64,000 bases of DNA. It comes from Undaria pinnatifida (Eukaryota; Sar; Phaeophyceae; Laminariales; Alariaceae). Positions 45,526 through 59,310 of the stretch are shown here, piece by piece. Position numbers and translations under genes: made by a program. A model generated the notes under the pieces. That model saw only the letters and a list, made by a program, of their open reading frames with translations, had not been told where the DNA came from and ran no database searches. The stretch lies in assembly GCA_012845835.1 (NCBI GenBank), contig JABAKD010000023.1:18710691-18774690 (forward strand), read 5' to 3'. Each line of letters starts with the position of its first letter. Positions within the stretch are counted from its first letter, which is position 1.

Positions 45526-48500
45526 AGGGTGGGGCCGCCGCCCGATCCTGATATTTGATAAAGTCAGTGTGCAGAGGCCGATACGACCAGCCCGAGCGGG
45601 ATCGCGTTTACAGAGTTCTCTGTCCGACTGACCCAAGCAGGCGTGTTTGTCTCTCAAGCAGGCGACGTACGCAACGGATGATTAGCACCGAGCAGGTGAC
45701 GCATGCGTCCGCAATTAATTCCACCCCGAATAGCACTTAGTATTGACAGCACACCACGGCACAGAATGTACGGGCATCATCAGCAATTTTTTTCAGCTGG
45801 CGGAATTCTACACCTGCCATAACACATAACATCCAGCTCGCCACACGACATAAGGGGAACAGATCCCCGGCACTGCTAGGCCTGCCTGCCGCTGTTGTAG
45901 CTACTACTGCTACTCTGCTGCTGTACGCGTGTGTCCGCATCTATCTGCCGCTCTGATGCGGTCTGCGCATGGCGTTTATGTATCTATCCGGCGTGCCAGC
46001 GCTATTCAGGACACCGGCACTATTGCAATAGGTTTGACCTTGCATAGCTGCCTACTACAGAGAGTTCCAGTCGCGCGAAGTGATTCTACCGGCATTTTCA
46101 GAGCAATGACACTCTTCAAGCGGCACTATAGCCCGTTCTTTGCCAGCAGTGACAGCGAAAAACGTACGCCTTCATGCCCAAAACTGATCGACACTTTTAG
46201 CTCAACGCTAGACAGCGTCATGACAGGAAGATAAGAAGAGCATGACGGAAGCGGGGAAGTTCCTGCTCTACTCTACGACTCTGGCTGTGTACTGCCGCTG
46301 CTGCTGATGTTCTGCTGCTGATGTTCTGCTGCTGCTGTTCTGCTGCTGCACGATGTGTCTGACTGAATGATGCTTGCTACGGTACGTGTGTTTTTTTTGT
46401 GTGGGGGGACATCACATACATGGTAGTGGCGGTATGTGCCAGCCAAATATTTACCCGGACTATTCGAGACGCCACCACTAAATGATGGCAGGGCTGCAAT
46501 ACATATGTACACGTACATATGTCATTTTTGCCTCTGTTGTTGAACCCATCTTTTTCGCACTTATACCCGAAACGTCAGAAGTGGTGGGCACAATTCGGAC
46601 CTTGGCGTCACTGTGCTCGAAGTTTGGGCGCGATCCGTGCAGTGTGTCGCGCTTGGCAAGCCTTTCGAACTTTTTTGGCCTTGAGCATGTATAAGGTAGT
46701 CCCCGGGTTTGCGCAACATCCTCGGCGGGGTTGGGATTTCCTTATCCCCTATCCCCGTGTACACACGTGAAATTTTGATGCACACGAGGTTTTTCTGCTA
46801 GGGTACACGTGCATTCCGTGTTTTTTCCAGAGAGCACCACGCTACAATCCTGCCGCCCAGTAGCATTGCATCTCCTTAGCAGCAGCCTGCAACTCTATGC
46901 ACGTGTGGGTGCTGTTTTCGTAGCTGATTGCTTTGATGGGAGCCTCCGATGCTCTACCCAACTATACGCCACCACCTCTCGGTGCTGCTGCTGCTGCTTC
47001 TGTAACAGGTGACATGCCTGTGTAAAGTACCACTATGGTGAGGACCCTTTGAATTTCATATTAGTACTTGAACGGTCGTTATAATTATGTCCATGTTGGT
47101 GTACATCGTACGATATCGTGCCAAGTTAGGCTTTCGAGTTTTCAGTAATGAGAGCACAGCTTGCGAAACCAAGGACACCGTGCAGAGAGCATGGCGCTAC
47201 GACTCTCTGCCGCCCAGCAGCAGTCCAGCCCCCTAGCAGCAGCAGCTTGCAACTCTATGCGCGTGTGGCTGCTGTCGTTAATTGCTTTGATCGGAGCCTG
47301 CGATGCTTCAGCCGACTATACGCGACCACCTCTCGATGCCGTTGCTACGGTTCTGTGAAGTGTCATGCCGATGTAAAGTGCCACTCTGATCACGATCGCT
47401 CGAATTTGATATTGTTACACCAACTGTTCTTATATTTATGCCCATGGTGTACTTCGTATGATAAGGCCTACCATGGTACAACACTACTTCTCTGCTATGC
47501 GGTACCAGGTAGACAGCGGGAGCAGTCAAGCCGCACGGTGCGATTCTCGGGGGCAGCAGTCAGCAGTACGTACGTACCTGCTGTTTTTAGTTGTCAGCAA
47601 TTGCCTGTGCACCATAGAATTGCCTATGCACCATAGACAAAACGGGCACCCCTGCGCTGCTTGCATGTGGGACAAGATCGATTACATGCACCAGTTTACC
47701 ACTCTGGACAGAAATGCTTGGATCTTTGATTTTCTTGCTATTAATTTTCGAAGTCCGTATATTTCCGTCGTAATGACACTGCCTGCTGCTGATCGTGCAG
47801 TTCTCTTTTTCTGTACGGCAGTATCAGGAAGACGGCAGCAGCAGTACAGCAGCGCCGTGCGATTCTCGCAGTCATCAGCCAGCCAGCAGCTCTTCTACCC
47901 CTAACTGCTGTTTGTTGTTGGCAATCACCTATCCATGCCGGTAGGCAACACGTGCACTCTTGCTTGCATTTTGTGCAATGCTCTGGACGTATTTTTTTGG
48001 GACTATTAAATGTAATTTTGGTACCAAAATGGTCGTTATATTTCCGTCCAAACATCGCTGCTCGCTGCTGCTGGAGCGTGCTGTTCTCTTCTGGTGTATG
48101 GTACGCAGCAGCATCATGCAGACGGCAGCATCAGTACACAGTACAGCGCGGTGCGATCCTCGCCGTCAACAGTCAGCAGTACGCACGTACCTGCTGTTTG
48201 TTGTAGGTATTTGCCTATGCCCCATGAGGCAACACAGACGTTTGCACATCGTGTGTCACGTGTGGCGTGCCTAAATGCGTATAGCTGATATGGCCCCAAA
48301 AGTAGAAACAAAACAAAAGCAGGGATCTTTCATGTTTTGGTCGAAAGGCCATACCGCTGCCTTTCTCCGAATTTGTGAAGACTTGTTTCAAATCCCACCG
48401 AAAAGTTTCGGTTTACCTTCTTTTTTTACTGTAAAATGCTTCCAACACTGCAATCCCGTTATGGGGACAAAACACTTCGATGTAAACTAAGACCGTTTTT

Positions 48501-49803
48501 CGGAGTTGGAGAAAGGTGAATCAATATTTTTTCAAATGCTTTGGTTTTTGATAGTGCCGGTTGCGCGCTATGATATTATGCTTGTGTATTCGGTTAGGAA
48601 ATATATGGAAACAACCATTAGTGTCAGTGTGCGGAGTGGTGCCGGTTGCCGCTATATTTCCGGTATATCCGGGCGGCTCATGCCGGCGCTATATACACAA
48701 AACCTATCATATACTGAATATGTGAGTTTTAATAATATGCTTGCGAGTGACTCCAAAAAACGCAGAAGGAGGCCGGTCATGCTATTGATACTTTGCTTCG
48801 GTTTCTAGAGCCGACATTTCTCACCCAGGCCAGCTTGACAGGAGATTACGACATCTCAAACATGAACGAATTTACTCTGGATTCGCTGTTTATAAAACTG
48901 TTTTTTGGGGTTTCGACAGTTGTGAAAAGCTATTGTCAGATATTTTCACGGGTCAGGTCAAACCCCGCGGGTCGGGTTTTTTAGTAATCTCCCGAACCCA
49001 GCCGACCCGACCCGTGCACACATACTGAAATTTCCGCCGCGAAACAATTGTTCAACCTCAACATTAACGTTACATACACATACACACCATGTCCGAGCAC
49101 ACCCCCCGGACCAATCCCGTGCAACGTCCTGTACGATCCCGTCGCTAAGCACTACCACACACTCCGAAACACCACGATTAAATGCGAAATTATTATTATT
49201 GCACGCACTTTCTGTATACAAGTCTAAACCCTGCGTCAGTCAGATGTTCATAGCCTATTATTCGGCACTTGCGCCACTCCCCTATCCTGGGATCCTTGTA
49301 ATTTGCACCAGGAATTATTTTCCGGTATACGTGCGTTTGGTATGCAGGACACCGGCACTAAAATGGAATAGGGTGCCCATACATAGCTCCCTACTTACCG
49401 AGAGTTCCGGTCGTGCTATGCGATTCTACCGACAATACACTTAGTAATTCTAAAAATATCCAACCGGCTCTATACCCCGTTATTTGCCAGCAATGAATGA
49501 CAGCAAAAACTTAGTATTCGCTGCCGTGTGTGTTTGTGCGGGTAGACAGCATCACATGGTAATAATAGTTCCGGTATGTGCCAGCCCAGTATAGCGGCAA
49601 TACTGTGCTATTCAAGACACAACCGCTATTAGTATTAGGGCAGCCCTATACTTATTTGTTCGCATGAAGAGCTCCAGTCGTGCTATTTTTGCCGGCACTA
49701 CAAAGAGCAGTGGCACTATTTATCCGGCACTAATATTCGGAGTCCCCCACCGTATGTAAGGTACGCTGTACTGCGAATTAGTGTGTCTGTAACTGTTGTA
49801 ACT
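45526..49803. repeat. Dense dispersed short repeats, no gene
   Basis: 46,575-46,990 repeats 20,640-21,000. Three related units of about 300 bp near 47,540, 47,858 and 48,152 share GGTGCGATTCTCG and ACCTGCTGTTTGTTG. A module with GTGCCAGC, TATTCAAGACACC and GAGAGTTCCAGTCG recurs near 45,980, 46,440, 49,330, 49,580 and 53,150. A CGGGTC-type fragment related to the hAT family lies at 48,945-49,015. No coding segment supported. Confidence 0.55.
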
Positions 49804-52800
49804 TAGTAGGATCTGTCGGGTTTTGCAATCTCAACTTGTGAGCTGATTACCCGAAAGAGGAAAGTTGACACAGATAAATGTGTATCATTACCTGTCAGCC
49901 TCGTGGTCCAGGGTGACAGGCCCTACACGGTCAAACCCGAGGCTGACCGACGACCCGCAGCCTCGGGGAGGCCCTTACGACGGGCCCACCGCCTGAGAAT
50001 CAGACCAATGTACCACATAATTCCTTTGCGCAATGGCCTCAGCAGTATCCGTTTTACCATCAAGATACAAATCGAATAATGGAAAACTCGAGGATTTTAT
50101 CCGGGGTATCCCCTGGCGACCACAGCCGCCCCCCAGAGCGAACCAACATGTTCAAAGGGACTTGGGGAACACGACCAAAAAAACAGACGGGTACAGCCGT
50201 AGAATAACCACGAAAATAACACAACTCCAAGAAGGAAGAGGAGCAGAAACCACAACTTAACATAATCCATGTGGACGAAATTCCGGCCGATGCCACACAT
50301 CCGTGATAAAATTGTACGCAACCGCTCCTCGTTCGACTGAAAGTCGTAATTCAAAGCAAGAGATCGACAAGATTTCTAATTTCGCATGGAAATCTACTCA
50401 AGTGCTTGCACATGCCTCCTCGTTTGTTGTCGTGCCTAGTTCTTGACACATCGGTCAGCTTTCAACATTCCACTCTTACGCACATAAACACAACCACATA
50501 TCCAAACACACGTAAGAGATGATCCACCAACTTGTTTCTGCCGTAGCCTATAGCCATTAGTCCGGAGTATATCCGCACCAATATCCGACTCCTCACAACA
50601 TACATCCCCATTTTCCAATGCGATGTCCTCAGAAACAGATACTGGTGTGACAGAACAAGGAACTACGACAGTTTCATCTGGAATGCGGCGAACGGCATGA
50701 ACTGAACCCCGGGTACACGTGTGGCTATTAGATTGATCCTGGTCGGTACGAATACCAGACAAAGAATTTCCCCCAATAGTAGATACATCCGGAACAGCAG
50801 CGGTTGTACTACTCATCGATGTTGAGACCCTTAGCCCCACCGTTGTAGAAACAGGTTGATCACACACCACATTGACATTTGAAGATTTAGTGCAATTCTA
50901 CTGCTGGTAAGATGCCACACAGCACCACCACCTCGACTGCTATCATTCAATATACCATCTGGACCACAAGAACAAGCAAATCCACCAAACCTGTCTGCGT
51001 TTTCTTCCGAAAGAGGATGAGGTGGGTGTTGACGAAAATCCTGAGATTCGAGATGTCCCACAGGAGTTACTACCGATCCATGGAAAGCACGGCGTGCGGG
51101 AGCAGGGTAAATATAATTGTGCTCGGAAAAAAAAGGGGTGCCTCCAACCCTTCGTGCACCTTTTCTGGTCTGACGCTGAAAATTTCGACGTATGCATATA
51201 TCCTGCACAGGTCTAATTGAATTCGGTACCCTTCAATGGACAGAAATGAGAACCAAAACTCACCGAGAAACCGTGCTGGTAGCGTCGACTCCCACAATGA
51301 GAGTAGCTAACGTTATCCGTAGACATAGGCTCCTGCACAGCAGTAAGGTGATATGTCCTCGGCCAAGCCTCCGCTTCACGTTCCACCATTAGAATAATTG
51401 CACTGGTCGAGAGTATAGCTCATCCTCGTCGATTAATTGAGACGCGCAGGCACGTCTGAGCATGTCGGGTGATAGCGCATCCGAAAAAAAACGGGTAAAA
51501 AGTGAGCCGGAGCAGGCTTCCACGATCCACTCACATCACCTTTTTTCATGAAAAATCCAGTCGATCCAGCTTCCGCCACAAATTTGCACATGGCGTCAAA
51601 CAGAGACCCAATGAAACGCGGCATGTCTGCAGCCATGGGACCAGGAGCAACCAAACGAGCACCAGAGCAAAGCGATTCCTCGGCAGCAATCCCATCCCGC
51701 TCGCGCTTAGGAGTAGCACAAAACTGAAGGCAATCCAACAAGTCCTCATCGGAAATACGAACAGATGGACCACTGTATCCTGATTTCATGCATATTCGCT
51801 GCAGCACAAAATAGCAGTACGGCCTCAAATGTAACAATTTCGCAAATCTTCTGTCTCTTCGAGGGAATTAAGGAATGCTTGGATGTCCTTTGCGTGGGCA
51901 GTGTCGAGCTTGGGAAGTTTCTTCCGGTGAGGAGAAATACCACTTAGCATGGCTGATGCCAGTTTAACGCAGTCGAAGTCTCTGTTGACTACCAAGTCCA
52001 CCGATGTCACGATATCTGGTTGAATCTTCAGAACAATGAAAATAATAACTATGCGCTTGGCGATTATCACACCGCCGGTACCTCCGCTATACTCCTGACC
52101 ACGCGACCCACCGACCGATCCCTGCCAGCAGTCCCTGCTCATGCCTGTCAAGGCTTCGGAGGGTAGACCTACGTCTCACCTCTGGTTTTGCTACCACCAC
52201 GAAGATACAGCGGCATCCTTTGACAATATCCACATCGAACCAAAATCTTTCGTCCAAGTACGGTATCCACCTGTCAAAACTCAAATTTGTAGATGGGAAT
52301 ATTATTGTGCTCGTACCCGAGTAGTTGCACCAAAAGAGCTAGTTGCGCCAGAAGAGCTGGTCACGCTCACCCCGAATTTCACTTGACGCTTGACTAAAAG
52401 AGGCATCAACCCGATCCCGTAACGGAATAATATACCTCTCACCTCTCCTGCGATAACTTGAAGAATCTTGTCCATATAATGTCCCACGTGCAGTAGATCC
52501 GCTCGTAGACCACGAATATACCAGAACCCGAAGCAAATATACTCGAGATAATATAATCTGGACCGAAGATAGAAGATGCACCCGAAGACATAGCAAGATA
52601 CCCGTAGATATACCCTCGGCGATGCCCACATGATCGAAGATGCCAAACGCGGTGCTCAAAAATTCCCCGAGTGCCAACACACCAGCGCCCACGCGACATC
52701 TGCAGATTTGTTAGGGTCTGTTGGATATAAACCTCGACCTGTGAGATGATTACCCAACACAGGAGATTGGACACAGCGAAATGTGTATCATTACCTGTCA

Positions 52801-53037
52801 GCCCCGTGACCCCAGGGTGACAGACCCTACATGGTCAAACCCGAGGCTGACCGACGACCCGCAGCCTCGGGGAGGCATATGCGACGGACCCACCGCCTGC
52901 GAGACGGACCGAACTGCCACAGAACTGTTGTGCGGAATGGTCTCAAGAGCAAGCAGCAGTATCAGTTTTGCCATCAAGATACAAGTCGAAACATGGAAAA
53001 CCCGAGCATTTATCCCGGATGTACTCTGGTGACCACA
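49804..53037 (-). mobile_element. LTR retrotransposon, internally degraded, AACT target duplication
   Basis: Direct repeats 49,804-50,124 and 52,709-53,037 (321 and 329 bp) share ATGTGTATCATTACCTGTCA and CCCGAGGCTGACCGACGACC. The 4-bp AACT flanks both outer ends (49,800-49,803; 53,038-53,041). On the minus strand each LTR begins TGTGGT and ends near AACA, and a purine-rich tract (CTCTGGGGGGCGGC) directly precedes the left LTR, fixing orientation as minus. The 2.6-kb interior has only short minus-strand frames (for example HAKDIQAFLNSLEE), with no RT or integrase motif seen, so it is a deleted or non-autonomous copy. Confidence 0.75.
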
Positions 53038-53041
53038 AACT

Positions 53042-55745
53042 GCTGCTTCATGCGCATTGTGCTACTACTACTTTTTCGAGTACTCAGTAAGTACTGCGGG
53101 TGTGTTTTCTTGTGTGGGGAGACAGCGTCACATGGTATTAATAGTGCCGGTTTGTGCCAGCCCAATGTATCGGAACTGTTACCGTGCTATTCAAGACACC
53201 GCCACTGTTGATGGTAGGGCTGCCATACAACATATATACCTGGTATTGTTTTTATGAAGAGCTCCAGTCGTTCTACTTTCGCCGGCATTACCGAGAGCAG
53301 TGGCACTATACAACCGACAATACTGGGAGTCCCCCACTTAATGGAAGATACGCTGTGTGCTGCTCATGATGGTGTGTGACTGTGACTGTTGCTTTGTGCG
53401 TTGTGCTATTATAACTACTAATACGGGTACCAAAGTACTGTACTGCGTCTCATATATATATATATATATATATGCTTTCGCTTTCTTTTCGTGCGTCACC
53501 CTCTCTTGGTCCGCTCTTCTTCTCTTATTTTGTCTTCTCCACCATTCCCTTTTACGTTTCGTTTAGTGCGTTTAGGCTCTACGATCGCTTTTTATTATCT
53601 GCCTAGCATCCCGCCTCCGAATATATTTCACCTCCCAAGGGAAAACTTGCAAAATTCAAGTACGAATATGCTGGCGCTTGCACGAGAGCGGCTGAAGGCT
53701 CCGAGTTAGACCAGGTCTTGAGTCGTCTTCGAAATAACTCGAGCTAAGGTGCACATCTCGGCGCGCTGTTTCCTGCAAGTGCATCACCTTGCTCGTGCTC
53801 GACCCTCCCGACCCTGGCGAAGTGGGTGTTGGTCGTGCTTGCGTCGTATCTCTGCAAGGAGTACTTTTTTGTGTTCTTGTTCAAAATCCGAGAATGCGGC
53901 GTAATATCGATTCGGGCATGATTTAGCTCCCCGTTCCCAATGGTAGGAAACGCCTCTCAACTCTCAACAAAATTTTCCCCCTGGGCTCTGCAGAGAACAG
54001 AGTGCAGAGGACAGAGGACAGGCAAGAGACGACAGCAACGACGACAGAGGTAGATGACCCTAGCTGTCAGCAACAGCATGTCTGACCTTATGCCTAGTGC
54101 TGATGCCCGTACTTTTGCAGAGGCCATAGTGGCTGTTCCTGCGGCGTTGACAGGAGTTATGCCGCCGCAGTCACCCGATATTCGGCGAGGCGAGCAAACG
54201 GCACCCCCCTGCTTTGACATACATAGTAATACCCATTGCTGTCTCTGGAGTGGCCACATCAGGAAACAAAATAACTCATTAGCGCTGTCATCCATCAGCA
54301 AGAAAGTAAGCACATGGTGCCGAAGTCCGTCTTACGAGCACTTCTTGGAAGGATGCAGTTCACACTTCATGCGACTCGCCGAACACCTCACGGAGCTTCG
54401 CGCTTGGTGCAAGCATTGTCTGCCAGGTTGGTGAAAACGCGACGTGCTCCGTCCCGGCATAGTAGGGATGCGAGGGTCTGTGGTCATACGACTACCGCCA
54501 TGCGCACACTGAGTACACCCCCGCCCCCCCTGCGTTGACACCTACTCCCAAGACCTTCGCTTCTGGAACGGCCACGGGCACCACTCTAACGATTACGGTC
54601 ACTACCCTTGCCGCTGCGGTACTTTTTCGTGATATATTTGTCGTATGCTGCTGTGCGCTGCTGTACGACGTACGAGTCTGTGTTTGTATCTATCCGTCAT
54701 GTATACATATGTTGGCCCTGTCGTGTGAGCGATCGAGAGACCAAATTTAGACAAGGCTTTGAGTCGTAGACGCCCTAGCTCGAGGTGAGATCCACCTCTT
54801 GGTGCGCTGATTGCTGGACGTGCCCAACCTTTCTAGGTTACTGCTACGCGTTGCTGTACGACGTACGGGCGAGTATGTATTCGTACACAGCTGTCCTGTT
54901 TTTCTGCTGCTGATTCTCTGTGTTGCTATCCTGCTGTTGCTGCAGCTGCAGTGCTGCTGTGTGCTGCTGCTGTTCATGATCGCCTGCGGTGGTGACGAGA
55001 GCTTAAGCCGCTGCAGTCACCCGATATTCGGCGGGACGAGACAACGGCATTCCGTGCTTCGACACCTACTCCCAAGGCCTGCGCTTCTTGAACTGCCACG
55101 AGTACCGCTCCAGCGATGACGGTTACTAACTACCCTTGCGCCTGCGGTACCTGGACCTGATACATTAACATTAGCCTGCTGTGCGCTGCTGTACGACGTA
55201 CGAGCATGCAGTTGTATCTTCCCGTCGAGTATAAATATGCTGGCCCTGTCGTGAGAGCGATCGAGAGGCCAGATTTGGACAACGTTTGAAGCCGTAGACC
55301 ATAATGTACTGATAGACGCTGTTGTACGGCGTACGGACGAGTATGTATTTTATAATGGTATTATAATGACGTCAGCTGTGAGTCCGACGAACTTCAGGTC
55401 GATTGTCATCCTTGCAAGCTTCGTACTTCATCGATCGCTCGTTTTATATCGAGTAGTAAAAAAATACAAAGAAATTACATTATGGTATCAGTATTCCCAC
55501 AGAAGTAGTGAAGTATTTTCACTCATCAGTAATCTCTAATTTAGTATGTCCGTCCACTCTAGGTGAAGTGCTGTCACACTATTTCTCTGGATGGTGAAGT
55601 TCTGCAGGTGGGCGGAAGATGTGGTCAGGGTTGGTTTTGTACCAGTTATTTTTGTGTGCAAACAATAGGTGCCCACTCTGGATGGTGAAGTTCCAGTAAA
55701 ATGTTAAACCCTTACTGCTGTACCTATAAAGGTTGAATACATTTT
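53042..55745. repeat. Repeat-rich stretch with satellite-related modules
   Basis: 53,095-53,390 repeats 49,500-49,790, on the opposite side of the LTR element. An (AT)n run lies at 53,451-53,472. 54,650-55,310 contains modules shared with 62,640-63,600 (TGTTGCTATCCTGCTGTTGCTGCAG; GTACGACGTACG; GAGCGATCGAGAG). A frame at 54,811-55,119 resembles 62,661-62,888 and both end at the same position, but hydrophobic Leu runs come from CTG repeats. An inverted 3' core copy lies at 55,373-55,432. Confidence 0.5.
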
Positions 55746-56143
55746 CAGGGCTTTTCACGGGTCGGGTCAAATCTCGCGGGTCGGGTCAGGTTGGATCGGG
55801 TCAAGTGACCCGACCCGACCCGTGAGAATTTCGAGACGTCTTGACCCGCCCCGACCCGACCCGACCCGACCCGACCCGACCCGACCCGACCACACCCGAC
55901 CCGCGAGATTTTCAAAACCTCCTGACCCGACCCGACCCGCGAGATGTTCGAAACCTCCTGAGCCGACCCGCGAGGTTTTGAAATGCTCTTGACCCGACCC
56001 GACCCGACCCGACCCGACCCGACCTGACCCGACCCGACCCGTGAGGTTTCAAAATGTTTTGACCCGACCCCACCCGACCCGCGAGATTTTGAAACCCCCT
56101 TGACCCGACCCGCGGGTCGGGTCATGACCCGTGAAAAGCCCTG
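55746..56143. mobile_element. hAT-like MITE, CGGGTC type
   Basis: Same ends as the 12,405 element (CAGGGCTTTTCACGGGTC and inverse), 398 bp, almost entirely GACCCGACCC arrays with TTTTGAAAC/TTTCAAAATG spacers. Flanked by ACATTTT on both sides (7 bp exact; 8 bp would be usual for hAT). Confidence 0.75.
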
Positions 56144-56155
56144 ACATTTTTTAAA

Positions 56156-57579
56156 GGGCAATTGACAAAATCGGGTACACCCGGGTGGTTTCTGAACAAA
56201 ATCGGGTACCTTTTTTTCCGCGACGGGGCGCGCTTACGTACGCCAGCAAAACGCCTCCAAATCGCCTTCTGGCGCCTGAACTCACTGCGCCTTGTGTACG
56301 CGCAGCACCCCAAACCGTTTTTTCGGCGTTCGAACCCTCTGTACTGCGAACACATTCATTCTGTACTGCAAAAACCTACTGCGAACACGTACTCAATAAC
56401 GCGAACATATATATACCGTGATGCGAACACATACTACTACCGTACTGCGAGCACATACTGTGCTGCGAACACGTACTGGACTGCTAACACATACTGCGAA
56501 CGCATACACACACGCAACAGCTGTACTACGAAGTACAAGTAGTTTTGTTGAGTTATACGAAGTACTTCGAAGCACCCCACCGCAATACATTCTCCGGGGA
56601 AGGGAGGATACATACGTCCCTTATTTTTTCGGAAAAACACGAAGTTCTCCGAAAACAGGCACCCTCAGGCTCGTCTGACGCGTGTTGTTGTGAGGACCAA
56701 ATCACCAACAGTGGACCGTCTCTACATATACGAGTTGGTTAGTTGTGGGGACGGGGGAAGTCTATGCTGTAGTTGAGTGGATACCCGCGGCCATGTGAGT
56801 TTAGTTTGCACATTTGACCTCTTCACTTGTGCGCCTTCTTCCGTATCATGCGTTTTTAGGCGGGAAAGAGTAGTATTTCCCTGACGAATTTTGATTTCAC
56901 TTGGTTTTTCGGATCTTCCTAGGGCTCCAGCACTTTTGTGTGACCACGGGCTCCAGATTTTTGACAAGAGTTAATGTGAGAAAACAACAAACAACAATAT
57001 GGTCTTGTCTTTTGGTCCTAGCGCCGGATCTTGGTTAGGTGTCGCCGGATCTTGGTTGGGTGTCCGCGCTCACCGCCATGCCACCATTCTTCGCAGTGCG
57101 GTTGCATCGGGGCTGGATCTTTGTGGGCCGGGAAGTTAGCAGTGCTGCTGTGGTCGCATGACAGTCGCCAAGTTGCTAGTTGTGTGCGGGATCTTCCACA
57201 GCTGGGTTGCGGGGAGATGTCGTCCGTTTCCGTGTCTCCGCGGGTGTTGCAAGTGAACAAAAACGGGTGCAGTATGGCCGAAATCGGGTAGTTGATAAAA
57301 TCGAAGCACAGGGCGGGGTATACCCGGTGTGTTCCTGAACAAAATCGGGTTGTCCGTCGAGAGCACTTTTTGGGGGCCGTCATTGGCGCCATTTTGAGGG
57401 TTCGAACGCCGAAGAAACGATTTGGGGTGCTGCGCGTACACAAGGCGCAGTGAGTTCAGGCGCCAGAAGGCGATTTGTAGGCGTTTTGCAGGCGTACGTA
57501 AGCGCGCCCCGTCGCGGAAAAAAAGGTACCCGATTTTGTTCAGAAACCACCCGGGTGTACCCGATTTTGTCAATTTCCC
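56156..57579. mobile_element. Second Mutator-like element, 9-bp TSD
   Basis: Inverted ends GGGCAATTGACAAAATCGGG / GGGAAATTGACAAAATCGGG extend about 185 bp with few mismatches. The 9-bp TTTTTTAAA flanks both sides (56,147-56,155; 57,580-57,588). It starts with GGG like the element at 5,110 but is otherwise unrelated in sequence. The interior has about 20-bp repeats of ACTGCGAACACATAC (56,340-56,510) and no transposase. Its left flank overlaps the right flank of the hAT MITE. Confidence 0.85.
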
Positions 57580-57588
57580 TTTTTTAAA

Positions 57589-59064
57589 CCCTCACTGTTG
57601 TAATTATTGCAACTAGCAGTGGTGAAGTTCTAGTAAACAAATAAACCCTTACTAATGTATTTATAAAAAAAACATCTACGAGTATTAAATTATTCAACCC
57701 CCGCTACTGTTGTACCTTTTGCGATGTAGTTGTAACCCGTTGGTGTGGGTGTATAGTTGGGCCGGGCATGTAGGATGATACGTGGAAGAGTTTTTTGGGA
57801 TGGGTTGTTATTTTTTTACCAAGTAATTAAAAAAAACATAACATTATTATTCGTTTTGTCGTTTTTGGTACTTAGAGAATACAAATAGTTTTTAAGAATT
57901 GAAAAACGTCAGCTGTGAGTACGGCCGATTGAATGGTTGAAACTCAACTTTGAAAATTGCGTGGTACATGCGCTAATATACAGTAGTTGCACAAAATTTA
58001 CCCAAGATCGTTCGCGCGTGTTATATGTTTGATCCTCATGAAAGATATAGGTCGGTGACTCCCCTGGATGTTGTCAGGGTCAACAGGACGATTTTCCATA
58101 ATAATCAATCTGTGCACTGGTACTATAAAACGCGCATGGAGGGTAGAAAATAAAACCCGCATGGAGGGTAGATATTAAAACCCGCATGGAGGGTACATAT
58201 TATAGTAAGCATGATACTAGTATATGACATGGTCAGTATATTGCGGAGGTTATAATAAGCATGATATTATCACATGATATGGCCAATAGGCGGGTTGTAA
58301 TTTTCATTGTAGGCGTATTATGGTACAGCCGTTCTGCGTATCTATACTGTTTCAATCCAAGTAGGAGGGGGTGTGGGAAGAAAGGTTTTGTAACAAAGCA
58401 CAGAACAACCACAGAATGTGATTATTTTATCTTTCACTATGATTAATACCCATTGGTGATATATACTTACCCCTCCAGTAGTTCAGGCACTGCTACCATT
58501 TACGGTAACTGTGATAAGTATTATTTGTATTATGAAGTGCATATATAATTATGTTAATCTTGTCTGTATGTCTTATATTGTTTTCCGTGAGAAATACTTG
58601 AGTCGGGCAAAGTATTATATAATATACGCCCCACCTAATATCGAAGTCCGCCAGAGTAATTAACACTTCCACGCCCTGGATATCGCCTCATTCTCTTTTT
58701 AGAGCCGTCCATGCCGCTAGTGCAATTCCCACCCCGCCCCCGCCCCCAACGCCCCATCCTTCCCCACCACCCGCACCATCGCCTAGGCCTAGCACCACGC
58801 GTATAGCAACCCCCTACATCTATGCGACCTAAAGCCCTCCCCCCCCCCCCCCCCCCCGCCACATTCCCCCCCCTCCCCCACAAGAAGGATTTTTTAGTTT
58901 CCACCCACAAATTGAGCTGCCCCACCCGTCCCCTCCCCCCCCTCCCCCCCTCCCGCCCCCCTTTCGATCAAAATCAGGCCCCCACGTCCTTGAAATCTCC
59001 GCCCTCCCCTCACCGGTTATTCGACTTACAGGATTCACTTGATAAACTGATGCATTTCCTTCCA
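57589..59064. other. AT-rich and C-rich spacer
   Basis: No gene. It contains an inverted 3' core copy (57,905-57,965), three tandem AAACCCGCATGGAGGGTA units (58,125-58,200), and a poly-C/CCT region (58,720-58,985) with a 20-base C run. Confidence 0.45.
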
Positions 59065-59310
59065 CAGCTGTCAGATTTTGTCCCCCTCAGAAACGCGTTT
59101 TAGTTTCCGCGCACAGACTGACTAACATCACCCTGTTGACCCTGACAGCTACACTGTAGTTGCAAGGGGAGTCGCCGACCTATATCCTTTATGAGGACAC
59201 ACAACCCGTAATACGCGCGATCGGAGTATCACACACAGCTTGCAAAGATGAGTTTCGACAAAATATTCGATCTCACAGCTGGAGTGTATTTTATTTTTTA
59301 TATTAATATA
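59065..59310 (+). repeat. Dispersed repeat, copy B (shared with 16,345-16,590)
   Basis: See copy A. It differs by scattered substitutions and has a longer T/A tail. Its presence 42 kb away in the same orientation supports a mobile family. Confidence 0.7.
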
